A stretch of DNA of 64,000 bases, taken from NCBI RefSeq assembly GCF_965223285.1, contig NZ_OZ244997.1, forward strand, positions 806,001-870,000. Direction: 5' to 3'. The position numbers and the translations under genes are program-made. Positions within the stretch are counted from its first letter, which is position 1. The number at the start of each line of letters is the position of its first letter. Of the stretch, positions 50,988 through 60,119 are shown one piece after another. The notes beneath the pieces are model-generated. The model saw only the letters and a program-made list of their open reading frames with translations. It ran no database searches and had not been told where the DNA came from. The stretch is from Leptofilum sp965223285. Its GTDB lineage: Bacteria; Chloroflexota; Anaerolineae; Promineifilales; Promineifilaceae.

Positions 50988-51725
50988 TTACTCATAAATT
51001 TCGGTTGTCCGGGCACTGGGGGCCATGCTCAACTCTTCGGACAGCAGGCGACGGCAGCTATCGTACAAAGCTAACGCTTCGGCCCGCTGCCCGCTGAGTG
51101 CCAAAATTTTCATGAGCTGCCGGTAGCCGCTCTCCCGCAGATCGTCAATTTCGATCTGTCGTTCGGCGTAGGCGCGGGCTTCGGCAAAAGTGGTTTGGCG
51201 CGTTTTGATGGCGGTGAGCGTTTCCAACGCATCCAGCACCTGCCGACGATAAGTTTGCCGGGTGATTTCGGCCCATTCTTCAAACTCGTTGCTGTCGTCC
51301 AGGTAGAAGTCGGCTAAAAAATCACTGGTGTAGAGGGAAACGGCCGTTGCTAATTTTTGCTGGCAATCGTGACAAAGGAACAAGTCCAGATGGTCGTGAC
51401 TTTGAACGCTTTTAATTAGAGCGGAAAACTGCATGATGTCGCTTTTAATGATGGCTTTGGGATTTAGTTGAATGGTTTGACGGTTGGCCAAGATGAGGGG
51501 AACGGCCGTTGTATCGCTATCTGCCTCTGAAGCTAAGTCTGGAACCGCCCGGCGCAGATTGTACATGATTTGGCGCAGGTTTTGCCGTGCCGACCGTTCA
51601 GGCATGCCCGGCCATAGCAATGTTGTCAACGTTTCCCGTCGTTGGGGGGCTGGCTCAGTCGCCAGATAAATCAAAAGGGCTTTTACCTTAGTGGTACGGA
51701 AACCAGTCAAAGGTTTGTCAGCCAA
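50988..51725 (-). CDS. SARP/BTAD transcriptional regulator (5' frameshift)
   Basis: 245 residues in the open frame: end of a winged-helix DNA-binding domain (TGFRTTKVKALLIYLATEPA, LLWPGMPERSARQNLRQIMY then NLRRAVP) and a BTAD helical domain (FEEWAEITRQTYRRQVLDAL to the C-terminus). The family start is missing from this frame. It is found in another phase: ATG at 51769-51771 with AGGGG upstream encodes MGTLQLSL, and FGRFQASLADKPL resumes after one extra base near 51745-51750. A TTG at 51725 could still start a shortened protein. It stands directly upstream of the broken kinase-nSTAND-WD40 gene, whose activator it may have been. Confidence 0.8.
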   Translation of the reverse strand: MADKPLTGFRTTKVKALLIYLATEPAPQRRETLTTLLWPGMPERSARQNLRQIMYNLRRAVPDLASEADSDTTAVPLILANRQTIQLNPKAIIKSDIMQFSALIKSVQSHDHLDLFLCHDCQQKLATAVSLYTSDFLADFYLDDSNEFEEWAEITRQTYRRQVLDALETLTAIKTRQTTFAEARAYAERQIEIDDLRESGYRQLMKILALSGQRAEALALYDSCRRLLSEELSMAPSARTTEIYE

Positions 51726-51867
51726 TGAAGCCTGAAAACGGCCGAATTAAAGAAAGTTGTAACGTACCCATCACATTTTCCCCTATCAAAAAAAGTTACA
51801 CAGAGTTACACGGACAAGCCACAGAGAACACAGAGAATATCTGGTAAATCTGCTCAATCCTTCAACT

Positions 51868-51936
51868 GTCATGCCTGCGAAGGCAGGCATCCACAGGTTG
51901 AATCAAGACTGGATTCCCGCATAGGCGGGAATGACA
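51868..51936. repeat. Paired GTCATGCCTGCGAAGG / GGATTCCCGC hairpins
   Basis: ATGCCTGCGAAGGCAGGCAT is a short palindrome and TTCCCGCATAGGCGGGAA another, 25 bases apart. This type of GTCATTCCCGC repeat is widespread in bacteria. Upstream, 51805-51838 carries CCACAGAGAACACAGAG words. The gap 51772-52202 has no gene apart from these repeats. Confidence 0.8.
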
Positions 51937-52811
51937 ATTTTTGGACGCCTGCTTTACAACATTTGGTGCGCCCTTGAAGGTTAGAGTGATTGACGGTATT
52001 GCTTGGTTGCAGCGAAAGGAATCAGGTTGTTCAGAGAATTCCGCTCATTTTCCCCATCTTAGCACAGAAATTCCCTCAAAAGTGATTTGTTGACGATTTT
52101 GGCAAATCTGTTGACGGCTGCCCGCCAACCAGGTGACGGGCCAAACCGAAACTGAGAACAAGAGAAATCACAAGGTGCCATCAGGCGCGACGAGGTGGAA
52201 AATGTTTCGCAAACTCTTGTTCATCGCTTTAACCGTTCTATTATTAAGTAGCCTGCTTGGCTTCACCTGGATAAGCAAAACGACTTTCGCTTCCTAATAC
52301 CATTGATGAAGATGCCCAACAGCAAATCCTCCAAATTAACGGTGCGCATTACGCTTATCGCCCCGCTCACCGATGACCAGGGGAATCCCCAGACTGTGCA
52401 GATCGATGGCCAAGTGGCCAATCAATATGTGGCAGGGGAAGGGTTAGGAACGCTGTCGCGATTGGGGTCTGATCTCGTTGTAATAACCCATGACCATTGG
52501 ACATTACTGACGCTAAATTTGGCCAAAGTGCAGTTTCATACTGTAGCCAATGAGCTGCTGCTGGAAATTAGCGGCGATGCTTTTCGTGAATTGATCATGT
52601 ATCGGGACGGTGGCACGATGGTTTTGGCTGCGCCGAGCGAATTGGGCGTGAGGTTAGTGGTGGGGGAGTTAGGAAACGGCCGTGTTCCAGCAAAAAATGA
52701 CGTTGCTCTGATTGCTTTTCGGCAGCCACAAACTGGGGAAATTGCTGTAGCGGCGATGCAGGTAGAAAATCTGAGCTCTTATGAAAACAAACCAGTTTAT
52801 CGCTTAACTAA

Positions 52812-54288
52812 TTTGACAATGTTAGATTCACGGGCCACGAGCCTTTCTAAGCCGTGACTTTCGTGAGCGAGTACGATTATCCAAGTGTTTGACAACCAAT
52901 TCAGCCGCCTGGCGTGACGACAACTGCGGCAACGGCAACGCGGCTCGTAGCAAGGTACGAACGTTAACAATCGATAAATTGGGCAAAGTATCCGTTTCGT
53001 AGGCAGCCAACAAAGCCGGGTCACGAGGATATGCCTCCGTCCACTCGAGCAAGGTTTCGGTGATGAAGGCACTGGCCATGATGGTCAAGGCGAGATGGTG
53101 AACCCAGGCAGGGTACTTCTGGGCCTGAAATTCATCCCACCCCAACTCCGATTTGGCGTCCTGATGGGCCCGTTCGATGAAGTAGCGATGCGACTTGTGC
53201 CGGGCCATTGTCTCCAGAGGAATATCAGCCGGGGCATTGCTCAGTGAATAAGTAACTTTACCGTTGGCGCGGCGGATCAGCAGCCATTCCTGGCGGCAAC
53301 TTCCCTCTTCACTGACGGTCCACACCCGTTGCCGGGCAAATTGGGCAGTGAGATGGCCCCGTTCATGTGGACGAAGGGTGATGGCGGTGAATGACAACGC
53401 CGATGCCAGTTGTTCAGGTGTGGTCTGACTGCCTAACACAGTAATTTGGACATGCTTGCGCTTTGGTTCCCGGATGACCTGAGGTTTCTCCAGATAAAGC
53501 GACAAGTTGCAGGGAATATCGGCAAAGTATTGGATGGACAGCTGGTCTAATTCAGCCCGCAACCAGTGGCTGCGGCCATACAAGCTGTCGCAGTCAAAGG
53601 CGTCAAAGGCGACGCCATTGGCCAGGACCCGCTTGACCATGACCAGTACCAGTTCGATCTTGGTCTGAAATTCCCGGTCAGCGGGGATGGCTAGCTTGTT
53701 GCGTCGCCGCGCATAGGCCGGGGTGAACCATTTTTCTGGCAAGTACAGTTCGCCATCAATCCAGGTGCGGTAGCCATCTTTGGCCAAGGCCAAAAACACA
53801 CCCACCTGACTCATGTCAACTTTTCCCAGGCGACCATTGTGCTGCCGACTGCTGCCGGCGCTGCCATCACCGGCCTTCTCCTCTGCACTTTCATCAGCAA
53901 TGAGGACACTGCCTTGCTGGTAGTGGGGCAAACTGCTGATATCTTGTTGCAGGACGGCGATCAAATCGTTCCCGGCCCAAGGTGAATCGGCGATGAATTG
54001 TTGCAGATTTTGTTCGGGGATTCCCGCTACACGGGCAATCCCGTTGATATGCCGGTTGCTCTCCATTCGTAACAAGCCACTCAGGTAATGATAGCCATAT
54101 TCACTGGTATCGCGTGTCTTGGTTTTCATCCAATAACGATAACGTTCATGATACTGGTCAAGCCGCTCACCCAATTTATCGATAGCTGCTTCATTTAGCC
54201 CCCACTGGGCTAACCGTGAAGTTTTTTCTTTTCCATTTTCAAATTTTACTGATATTGGCTCTCACGAGCCTAATTTAACATTGTCAAA
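52812..54288 (-). mobile_element. IS701-family element, copy 2
   Basis: 1477 bp, same ends (TTTGACAATGTTAGATT and complement) as copy 1 but inverted, with a 4-bp duplication CTAA on both sides. Different target duplications show independent insertions. The two copies frame 5.1 kb (47729-52811) in opposite orientation and could support inversion by recombination. Confidence 0.92.
52828..54174 (-). CDS. IS701-family transposase, copy 2
   Basis: 448 residues, identical to copy 1 except for at least two residues (Asn in HINGIA, Leu in ASALSFT). All catalytic segments are present: LIADESAEEKAG, FDCDSLYG, ERAHQDAKSELGW. The TTG start is assigned by analogy with copy 1. Confidence 0.93.
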   Translation of the reverse strand: MGERLDQYHERYRYWMKTKTRDTSEYGYHYLSGLLRMESNRHINGIARVAGIPEQNLQQFIADSPWAGNDLIAVLQQDISSLPHYQQGSVLIADESAEEKAGDGSAGSSRQHNGRLGKVDMSQVGVFLALAKDGYRTWIDGELYLPEKWFTPAYARRRNKLAIPADREFQTKIELVLVMVKRVLANGVAFDAFDCDSLYGRSHWLRAELDQLSIQYFADIPCNLSLYLEKPQVIREPKRKHVQITVLGSQTTPEQLASALSFTAITLRPHERGHLTAQFARQRVWTVSEEGSCRQEWLLIRRANGKVTYSLSNAPADIPLETMARHKSHRYFIERAHQDAKSELGWDEFQAQKYPAWVHHLALTIMASAFITETLLEWTEAYPRDPALLAAYETDTLPNLSIVNVRTLLRAALPLPQLSSRQAAELVVKHLDNRTRSRKSRLRKARGP

Positions 54289-54543
54289 CTAATTTGAACG
54301 GCGACAGCATCGTGAGCGGCAATTCTGGTGGAGGCGTGTGGGTAGATGGCCAGTTGGTTGGCAATATGTGGACAACCACAATGGAAGTTGGCCGTTCATG
54401 GCTGTCGGGTCAATCTGCGGATTCTCTAGCTCAAACGAGCCAAAGTTTAGCCGCCCAGATGCCTGTGAGCCTTCTTCAATAAATGAAACGCGAGGATGGC
54501 AGTAAATCCTTCGATTTTCTCTGCCTATTGTTGGTACACGCAC

Positions 54544-56634
54544 CTACCCACGCTGCTGCCGTGAATACCAGACCCAACCCCCGACCAGCGCTAGCAAACC
54601 GGGCATCAGGAAGATGCTGACGAGTTGCAGCAGCGTGAGCTGACTTTGCGTGATTGTCACCTGGCGGGGGATTGATTCGCGGGCGGAGAGCTGGATCGAA
54701 ACAACATCATCCACCAGCCAGTTGGCCGCGTTCTCAAACAGAAAACTGTTGCCGCCTTGTTGGATGAAGCTGTTGCTGAGGAAATCAGTGTCTCCAAAGA
54801 GGACGAGGCGCGCGCCGCTGGCGGTGTTGAGCGCACTCAGGGCAACGGTTAGGCTGCCGGTGGCGTCTTCTTCATTTGGGGCGACCTCACCGGCGGCAAT
54901 CATGCGCTCAAAGTTGGTTTCACCCCAGGCCAGCTCGCTGGTGGTGATGAGATTAACGGCCGTAATTCCTGGAGGCAATTCTGTTGAAATGGATCGGGCC
55001 ACGTTAAAAATTGTGCCAAACTGTTCCAAATCTTGTGTGATAGGGCTGCTGCCGTATTGCGCTCCAACAAACGTGAGACCAATTGTTTGTCCAGCCTGCG
55101 CCAACGAAGCATCAATAATCAGGTCGTTACGCAGCGTAATGCCCCAGCTTGTTTGCAGCCAATTTAGTAAGCCATCTTCTTCGGCCGCCACACGCCCTTC
55201 AGTATCGACCGCGTCGCGGGCCAGGAAAAGCGCGCCCCCTCTTTCCACGTAGTGGTGCAAGGCGTCTAGTTCAGCCGCGGCCAGCGGGGCTTGCTGATCA
55301 ATCAGGAAAACCACGTTGGCATCGGCGGGAATCTCCCCTTCCACAAACAAATTGAGTGACTGGATAGTAAAACCGCTTTCTTGCAGGAGGGTAACGGCCG
55401 TTCCAATCCCCTCAACTCCAAAATCTTGCCAATCTCGCTCACCGTGCCCCGTGAGGAAGTAAGCGGTTTTCACAGTGGGGTTGAGCGTGCGCACCAGCGC
55501 GGTGTGTAAATCTCGGTCGGTGAGGGTGGATGCTTTGGCAAAACGGCCGTCCTCTCGGGTAAACACCAGCGTCCCGGAAAAGGTGAGATCGTACTGCTCG
55601 GCCAGCAGCGGGTTTTCGTTGGGATCGACAAACTCGTAGCTGAGTTGGTCGGTGTAAGCCTGCATGGTTTGCAAACTGTTTTCGGTTTCGCTGCGCTGGA
55701 AGGCGGTTTCGGCGGTGTAAAAACCAAGAACATGGATGGGTTCGTTGAGCCTTTGCAGCAGCTCAACTGTTTCGGGTAGGGGGGTGAAGGCGTTGTTGGC
55801 CGTGGCATCATACCGCCAGTTGGGGTTTTGGTAGGCAATGACGTAGAGCAGGGTGAAGACGGCCGTTGCTCCTACCAGTTGCCACCAATCCCCAGCCGTT
55901 TGCCGTCCCCGCTTGCTTTTGAGGACGAGCGTGGCTGCCAGCAGGAAAACGGCCGTTACCCCCACAAAATAAACAATATCCTTCACCAGCAGCACGCCGC
56001 GAGACAGGTTGTCTTGATGGTTGATTAGGGCAAGCTCGTTGAGGATGGTGCTGGCCGGCTCCCCCAAAGCAAATGATTGGGCTGGAATGAGCAATAGGTA
56101 AAGCAGCAGGCTCATGCCCAGGGCCACGATGAAGGCCACGATTTGGTTTTCCGTCCAGGCAGAAGCCAATAACCCGATGCCGATGAGCGCCGCTCCGTAG
56201 AGCACTGCGCCCAGGTATGCTGTCCAAATGGGGCCAGGGTCTGGATTGCCAAAAATGAACAAGATGAGGGGGAAGATGAGGGTGAGTACGGCCGTCAGCA
56301 GATAAAAAAGCAAACCCGCCAGAAACTTTCCCAGGACAACTTCGCCATCGCGCAGGGGCAGGGCAAGTAGCAGTTCCAGCGTGCCGCTACGCTGTTCTTC
56401 GGCCAGCAGGCGCATGGTTAGGGCGGGCATGGCGAATAGGTAGAGGAACCTAAACAAGCCAAGTAAGCTTTGCACGTCTAGCGGCAGTGCGCCGGGCTGC
56501 GTGGCTAAAATGAACAGCTCAGAAGCAAACACGTAGCCCGTTAGCCCCAGCAGCACTACGCCAAAGACGTAGGCTAGCGGCTGCACAAAGAGTGCGCTCA
56601 GTTCGCGGCGAGCTACTTGCCAGACGTTAGACAT
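54544..56634 (-). CDS. ABC-2 permease fused to GldG-like domain (GldF-GldG fusion)
   Basis: 696 residues. Residues 1-240 are an ABC-2 permease with six helices (VARRELSALFVQPLAYVFGV, EEQRSGTLELLLALPL). A helix near 255 leads to an extracytoplasmic GldG-type domain of about 380 residues (VKTAYFLTGHGERDWQDFG, VVFLIDQQAPLAAAELDALH, RLVLFGDTDFLSN) and a final anchor helix (LLQLVSIFLMPGLLALVGGW). In Bacteroidetes GldF and GldG are separate gliding-linked proteins; fused forms are common elsewhere and of unclear function. Paired with the ATPase gene 65 bases upstream. Confidence 0.88.
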   Translation of the reverse strand: MSNVWQVARRELSALFVQPLAYVFGVVLLGLTGYVFASELFILATQPGALPLDVQSLLGLFRFLYLFAMPALTMRLLAEEQRSGTLELLLALPLRDGEVVLGKFLAGLLFYLLTAVLTLIFPLILFIFGNPDPGPIWTAYLGAVLYGAALIGIGLLASAWTENQIVAFIVALGMSLLLYLLLIPAQSFALGEPASTILNELALINHQDNLSRGVLLVKDIVYFVGVTAVFLLAATLVLKSKRGRQTAGDWWQLVGATAVFTLLYVIAYQNPNWRYDATANNAFTPLPETVELLQRLNEPIHVLGFYTAETAFQRSETENSLQTMQAYTDQLSYEFVDPNENPLLAEQYDLTFSGTLVFTREDGRFAKASTLTDRDLHTALVRTLNPTVKTAYFLTGHGERDWQDFGVEGIGTAVTLLQESGFTIQSLNLFVEGEIPADANVVFLIDQQAPLAAAELDALHHYVERGGALFLARDAVDTEGRVAAEEDGLLNWLQTSWGITLRNDLIIDASLAQAGQTIGLTFVGAQYGSSPITQDLEQFGTIFNVARSISTELPPGITAVNLITTSELAWGETNFERMIAAGEVAPNEEDATGSLTVALSALNTASGARLVLFGDTDFLSNSFIQQGGNSFLFENAANWLVDDVVSIQLSARESIPRQVTITQSQLTLLQLVSIFLMPGLLALVGGWVWYSRQQRG

Positions 56635-56658
56635 GGCCTACCCCGGAGGTTATTTTTA

Positions 56659-56683
56659 ACGCAAAGGCGCAAAGGCGCAGAGG
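56659..56683. repeat. AACGCAAAGGCGCAAAG repeat between ATPase and permease
   Basis: AACGCAAAGGCGCAAAGGCG followed by CAGAG. The same word occurs in the coding sequence of crtI2 (25130-25155, opposite strand). Confidence 0.75.
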
Positions 56684-56699
56684 GATGGTTGGCATGAGA

Positions 56700-57677
56700 T
56701 TATCCTGTCGCTTTCTCTACGCTCCTCACTACAGATTCTGAGCTGGCTTGGGCTTCTTTAAGTTTTTCCAGGAAGAGTTTTTCCAGACTGATTTGGTTAC
56801 TTTTGAGTTCCAGCAGGCCCCAACCGTGAGAAACGGCCGTTTCTGCCACCCGTTGCCGCGTTTCATCCCGGCCATCAACGGTGAGTAAGAACTGATTGGG
56901 ATGGCTGGATGATACGGCCGTTACCCCCTCCACTGCTTGTAATGCGCTAGACGTTTCATCGGTGGGGTGGGCCAGTTCCAGTGCAAGCTGCGTGCTGCCT
57001 TCCTTAATTTGGCTCATGGGTAGGTCTGCGTAGATACGGCCGTTGATCAACATGATGACCCGGCTGCAAATCTGCTCCACTTCCGCCAAAATGTGGGTAC
57101 TCAGCAGCACGGTGCGCTGACGGCCCGCATTGGCAATAAGCTGGCGAATCTCCACAATTTGGGCCGGGTCCAGGCCAATCGTTGGCTCGTCCAGAATAAG
57201 CACGTCTGGATCGTGCAGCAACGCTTGTGCCAGGCCCACTCGCTGACGCATACCCTTAGACAGCTTGCCTATAATGCTCTCCGCCCGATCCAGCAAACCA
57301 ACTGCTTCAAGCACCTCATCTATACGCTCCCACGGATTATCTAGCCGTCGTACTTTCCCGACGAACTGAAGGTAACCCGCCACCGTCATTTCTGGATAAA
57401 GAGGCACGGTTTCGGGCAGGTAGCCTAGCCGTTGCCGCGCCTGCAAACTGTCGTTTATCGTATGGTGTCCCGCAATGGCGGCATCCCCAACGGTGGGCGG
57501 CAAATAGCCGGTGAGCAGGCGCATGGTGGTTGTTTTGCCGGCACCGTTTGGCCCCAGCAGCCCCACAATCTCCCCTGGCTGGCAGGAAAATGTGAGGTTG
57601 GCAACGGCCGTAAACGCCCCGTAACGTTTGGTTAAATTTTCTGCCTTAATCATGGCTGGTTTGTCTGTACTGTTCAT
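56700..57677 (-). CDS. ABC transporter ATP-binding protein (GldA-like)
   Basis: 325 residues from ATG 57675-57677; the frame stays open to 57815 but those residues do not look like an ATPase. The NBD is complete: Walker A LLGPNGAGKTTTMRLL, signature LSKGMRQRVGLAQAL, Walker B DVLILDEPTIGLDP and H-loop LSTHILAE. A C-terminal regulatory domain of about 90 residues (DP-type ABC-2 ATPase) follows. It powers the GldFG-like permease encoded next. Confidence 0.92.
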   Translation of the reverse strand: MNSTDKPAMIKAENLTKRYGAFTAVANLTFSCQPGEIVGLLGPNGAGKTTTMRLLTGYLPPTVGDAAIAGHHTINDSLQARQRLGYLPETVPLYPEMTVAGYLQFVGKVRRLDNPWERIDEVLEAVGLLDRAESIIGKLSKGMRQRVGLAQALLHDPDVLILDEPTIGLDPAQIVEIRQLIANAGRQRTVLLSTHILAEVEQICSRVIMLINGRIYADLPMSQIKEGSTQLALELAHPTDETSSALQAVEGVTAVSSSHPNQFLLTVDGRDETRQRVAETAVSHGWGLLELKSNQISLEKLFLEKLKEAQASSESVVRSVEKATG

Positions 57678-57896
57678 TGGGTTCACGCTTTTTGCCACAG
57701 CAATGGTTCCCCGAATAATATCCAAAATTTGCCTGCGGGAAAGTGAGCCTTGTGCGTTCTGGCTGATTTTGCACGTTTGCTCATGTAGATTCGACGGATT
57801 GAGGCGTGTTGGCAAATTCGACGCACCCCCATCCGGCTGATATAATCATCGCTTGGTTTTTTAGAAGATTAATCAGGCGGCTTATATTGCCTATAA

Positions 57897-58005
57897 CTAC
57901 CTGTCCGAATATTGGCCACAGAGTTCACAGAGAACTTAAAGGCAAAGGGTCATTTCTCAGATTTCTCTTTTTCCTCTGTGGCTTTTTCGGATAGATTCTT
58001 AAATA
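57897..58005. repeat. Intergenic repeat, CCACAGAGTTCACAGAG family, copy 2
   Basis: Almost the same 105 bases as 38318-38420 (starts CTACCTGTCCGAATATTGGC, ends TTTTTCGGATAGATTCT). It lies just before secG. The region 57678-57896 between the ATPase start and this repeat has no gene and should contain the divergent promoters. Confidence 0.9.
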
Positions 58006-58020
58006 TAGAGGAACTATTAG

Positions 58021-58275
58021 ATGAATTTGCAACCATTAGCCCTGTACTTCGGCATTGCTGAAATCATTTTGGCTATTGCTCTTACCGTTCTTGTTTTGCT
58101 GCAAACCAAGGGGTCTGACCTCGGTGGTTTTTTGGGCGGCAGTGGCGATACCAGCAGCAGCTTCCGTACGCGCCGCGGTGTGGAAGCAACCATGCACAGA
58201 GTGACAATCGCTTGTGCGGTTGCTTTCTTTGTATGCACAATCTTTTCGTTTTTGGCTTGGGGACAGGCTGCATAA
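58021..58275 (+). CDS. secG: Preprotein translocase subunit SecG
   Basis: 84 residues with two membrane helices (IAEIILAIALTVLVLLQ and VTIACAVAFFVCTIFSFLA) joined by the conserved cytoplasmic loop TKGSDLGGFLGGSGDTSSSF then RTRRGVEATMHR. SecG is the small accessory subunit of SecYEG in the inner membrane. AGAGGAA 5-11 bases before the ATG is the ribosome-binding site. Confidence 0.92.
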   Translation: MNLQPLALYFGIAEIILAIALTVLVLLQTKGSDLGGFLGGSGDTSSSFRTRRGVEATMHRVTIACAVAFFVCTIFSFLAWGQAA

Positions 58276-58353
58276 ATGTAATTGAGTAATTAGATAATTA
58301 TTGTCTCATCTTTAATTACCCGATTACGCAATTGCCCAATTATTTGTAACCAG

Positions 58354-58395
58354 AAACGTGAACCGTCGGCCGTTTTGGGCTTGCGCTTCACGTTT
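58354..58395. repeat. AAACGTGAA / TTCACGTTT hairpin
   Basis: A perfect 9-bp stem just before the substrate-binding protein start. It follows an imperfect AATTA-rich inverted repeat at 58274-58345, so the secG to SBP gap is filled with repeats. Either could act as a secG terminator. Confidence 0.7.
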
Positions 58396-58403
58396 TATTG
58401 TTT

Positions 58404-60086
58404 ATGAAGCTGCACTTACGCTGGCAACTGTTACTGGCATTGGTAGGATTTGGCCTCATTTTGGCTATCTTGTCTTTTCAGGTGCAATCTGTGGGGTTAT
58501 GCACCACCCGCGTTCCGTCTGGTGGGGGTGTATTTACTGAAGGAATGGTGGGGGCGCCGCAGCGGCTCAATCCGCTGTTAAGCGACGGGTTTCCCGTTGA
58601 TCAAGAATTGGTTAGCTTGCTGTTTGACGGCCTGGTGCAGTACGACCATGCGGGCCGCTTGATTCCTGCTCTGGCAGAAAGCTGGACGGTGAGCGAGGAC
58701 GGCCGTTCCCTCCGTTTTACCCTACGAAACGATCTTGTTTGGCACGATGGGCAACCCATCACCACAGCCGATGTTGCCTTTAGCTATGGCCTGCTGCAAA
58801 ATGAGGCTTTCCCCGCTGCCGCTGCCGTTAAAGCATTGTGGCAAACCGTTAGCATCAACGTGGTTGATAACCTCACGATTGAATTTGTGTTGGCAGAGCC
58901 TTATTCGCCATTTTTGGAAGCGACTGCACGCGGCATTGTGCCTGCCCATTTGTTGCAAGATGTGCCCCCTGCTCAATTAGCAACGCACAGTTTTAATCAG
59001 CAGCCGATTGGCAGTGGCCCATGGCAGGTAGCTCCTGGCCAAGATTGGCTAACAAGCCGAAGCCTGCGCCTGACTCCTAATCCGCTGGATTGGCGTGAGG
59101 GCACGCAAATCCCTGTGCTAGAGTTTCGTTTTTATCCTGATGAAGAGAGCTTGCTAACTGCTTTTGCCAATGGGGATATTCAGGCCATTAATTCAGTTTC
59201 TGATGCGCTGCTGCCGCAAGTAACGGCCGTTTCCCATGCACGTCTCTTCACAACCGTTGCTCCCCGGTACACCCAACTTATCTTCAACCAAAGCGACAGT
59301 GGTTTTGCTCCGCTGCAGCTGGCCGAAGTGCGGCAAGGGCTAGCCGCTGGCCTCAACCGAGATGTGCTCATTGACCGGGCGTTGAATGGGCAGGGCGTGC
59401 CGTTGACCGGGCCGTATTTACCTGATTCCTGGGCCAACAATCAAGCCATCTTTGCCGAAGCAGGCGTGAATGCGGCTAATGCCGATGCATTGCTTACCGG
59501 TGCTGGCTGGCCGCTGTCAGAGGGAAGCAGCGTGCGGCAAGCCGATGGCGAATCGTTTACATTGCGGCTGTTGGCTTTGGATACGGCCGTTTACCAGCAG
59601 GTTGCGCAGGAGGTGGCGGCGCAGTGGGCGGTTTTGGGTGTTGAGGTTGTGGTAGAAACGGCCGTTTCCATCACTGAATTACGCCAGAAGCTGGCAGCGC
59701 GTGATTTTGACGTGGCGCTGGTAGACATCACCCCGTCCATTGACCCCGACTTATATGACTTTTGGAGCCAGGAAGCGATCATTCGCGGGCAAAATTATGG
59801 CGGCTGGAACAACCGCCGGGCCAGCGAAGCCTTGGAAGCTGGGCGGCAAGTGTGGGGGATTGGTGCAAGACGGCCGTCTTACAACACCTTCCTCAGCATT
59901 TATGCTGATCAGGTCCCTGCTGTGACGCTGTACCAGCACGTTTACACCTATGCGCTCAGCAGCGAAGTCAATCAGGCAGCGATTGGGCCAATTTATGAGC
60001 CACGCGATCGTTACCAAACATTTGCTAACTGGTTTTTGCTTTACCGGGATGTTACCATTAGCTGCCCGGCCGAAGAAACCACCTAA
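58404..60086 (+). CDS. ABC transporter substrate-binding protein, family 5
   Basis: 560 residues from ATG 58404. The N-terminal helix (LLLALVGFGLILAILSFQVQ) is a signal anchor. It is followed by the SBP_bac_5 pattern: VFTEGMVGAPQRLNPLLSDG, LFDGLVQYDHAGRLIPALAE then SWTVSEDGRSLRFTLR, LVWHDGQPITTADVAFSY. Such proteins bind oligopeptides, nickel or sugars outside the membrane. No permease or ATPase gene follows, so it is an orphan binding protein in this window. Its C-terminus is normal. Confidence 0.9.
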   Translation: MKLHLRWQLLLALVGFGLILAILSFQVQSVGLCTTRVPSGGGVFTEGMVGAPQRLNPLLSDGFPVDQELVSLLFDGLVQYDHAGRLIPALAESWTVSEDGRSLRFTLRNDLVWHDGQPITTADVAFSYGLLQNEAFPAAAAVKALWQTVSINVVDNLTIEFVLAEPYSPFLEATARGIVPAHLLQDVPPAQLATHSFNQQPIGSGPWQVAPGQDWLTSRSLRLTPNPLDWREGTQIPVLEFRFYPDEESLLTAFANGDIQAINSVSDALLPQVTAVSHARLFTTVAPRYTQLIFNQSDSGFAPLQLAEVRQGLAAGLNRDVLIDRALNGQGVPLTGPYLPDSWANNQAIFAEAGVNAANADALLTGAGWPLSEGSSVRQADGESFTLRLLALDTAVYQQVAQEVAAQWAVLGVEVVVETAVSITELRQKLAARDFDVALVDITPSIDPDLYDFWSQEAIIRGQNYGGWNNRRASEALEAGRQVWGIGARRPSYNTFLSIYADQVPAVTLYQHVYTYALSSEVNQAAIGPIYEPRDRYQTFANWFLLYRDVTISCPAEETT

Positions 60087-60119
60087 CTTAAAACTTGCAC
60101 ATTGAACACAGGAAACATC

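Larger units (their letters stand above)
52203..54482 (-). other. Extent of the split protease locus (gene is on the plus strand)
   Basis: Marker for the whole disrupted locus; see the plus-strand pseudogene entry and IS701 copy 2. Listed so that the minus-strand transposon inside it is not mistaken for a native gene. Confidence 0.5.
52203..54482 (+). pseudogene. Secreted trypsin-like protease gene broken by IS701 and frameshifts
   Basis: The gene starts at ATG 52203 with a signal peptide (MFRKLLFIALTVLLLSSLLG) and stops at TAA after TTFAS. Another phase reads LPNTIDEDAQQQILQ and a third carries the domain ITLIAPLTDDQGNPQTVQID ... LVVITHDHW, up to IS701 at 52812. Removing the element and one CTAA copy rejoins RLTNLNGDSIVSGNSGGGVW in frame, giving the catalytic-serine motif GNSGG, and the gene ends at VSLLQ (54482). 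So a chymotrypsin-fold serine protease, now lost through two frameshifts near the 5' end and one transposon. Confidence 0.85.

Noticed and set aside
47683..52857. Shared C-terminal peptide LTMLDSRATSLSKP in two unrelated proteins
   Set aside because: Both are out-of-gene translation of the same IS701 terminal sequence, not a common domain or tag.
46252..54288. Composite transposon bounded by the two IS701 copies
   Set aside because: Each copy has its own 4-bp duplication (GTAG, CTAA) and disrupts a different resident gene, so they inserted independently.
54294..54482. 62-residue plus-strand frame as an independent small gene
   Set aside because: It is the 3' end of the protease gene interrupted by IS701; rejoining gives GNSGGGVW in frame.
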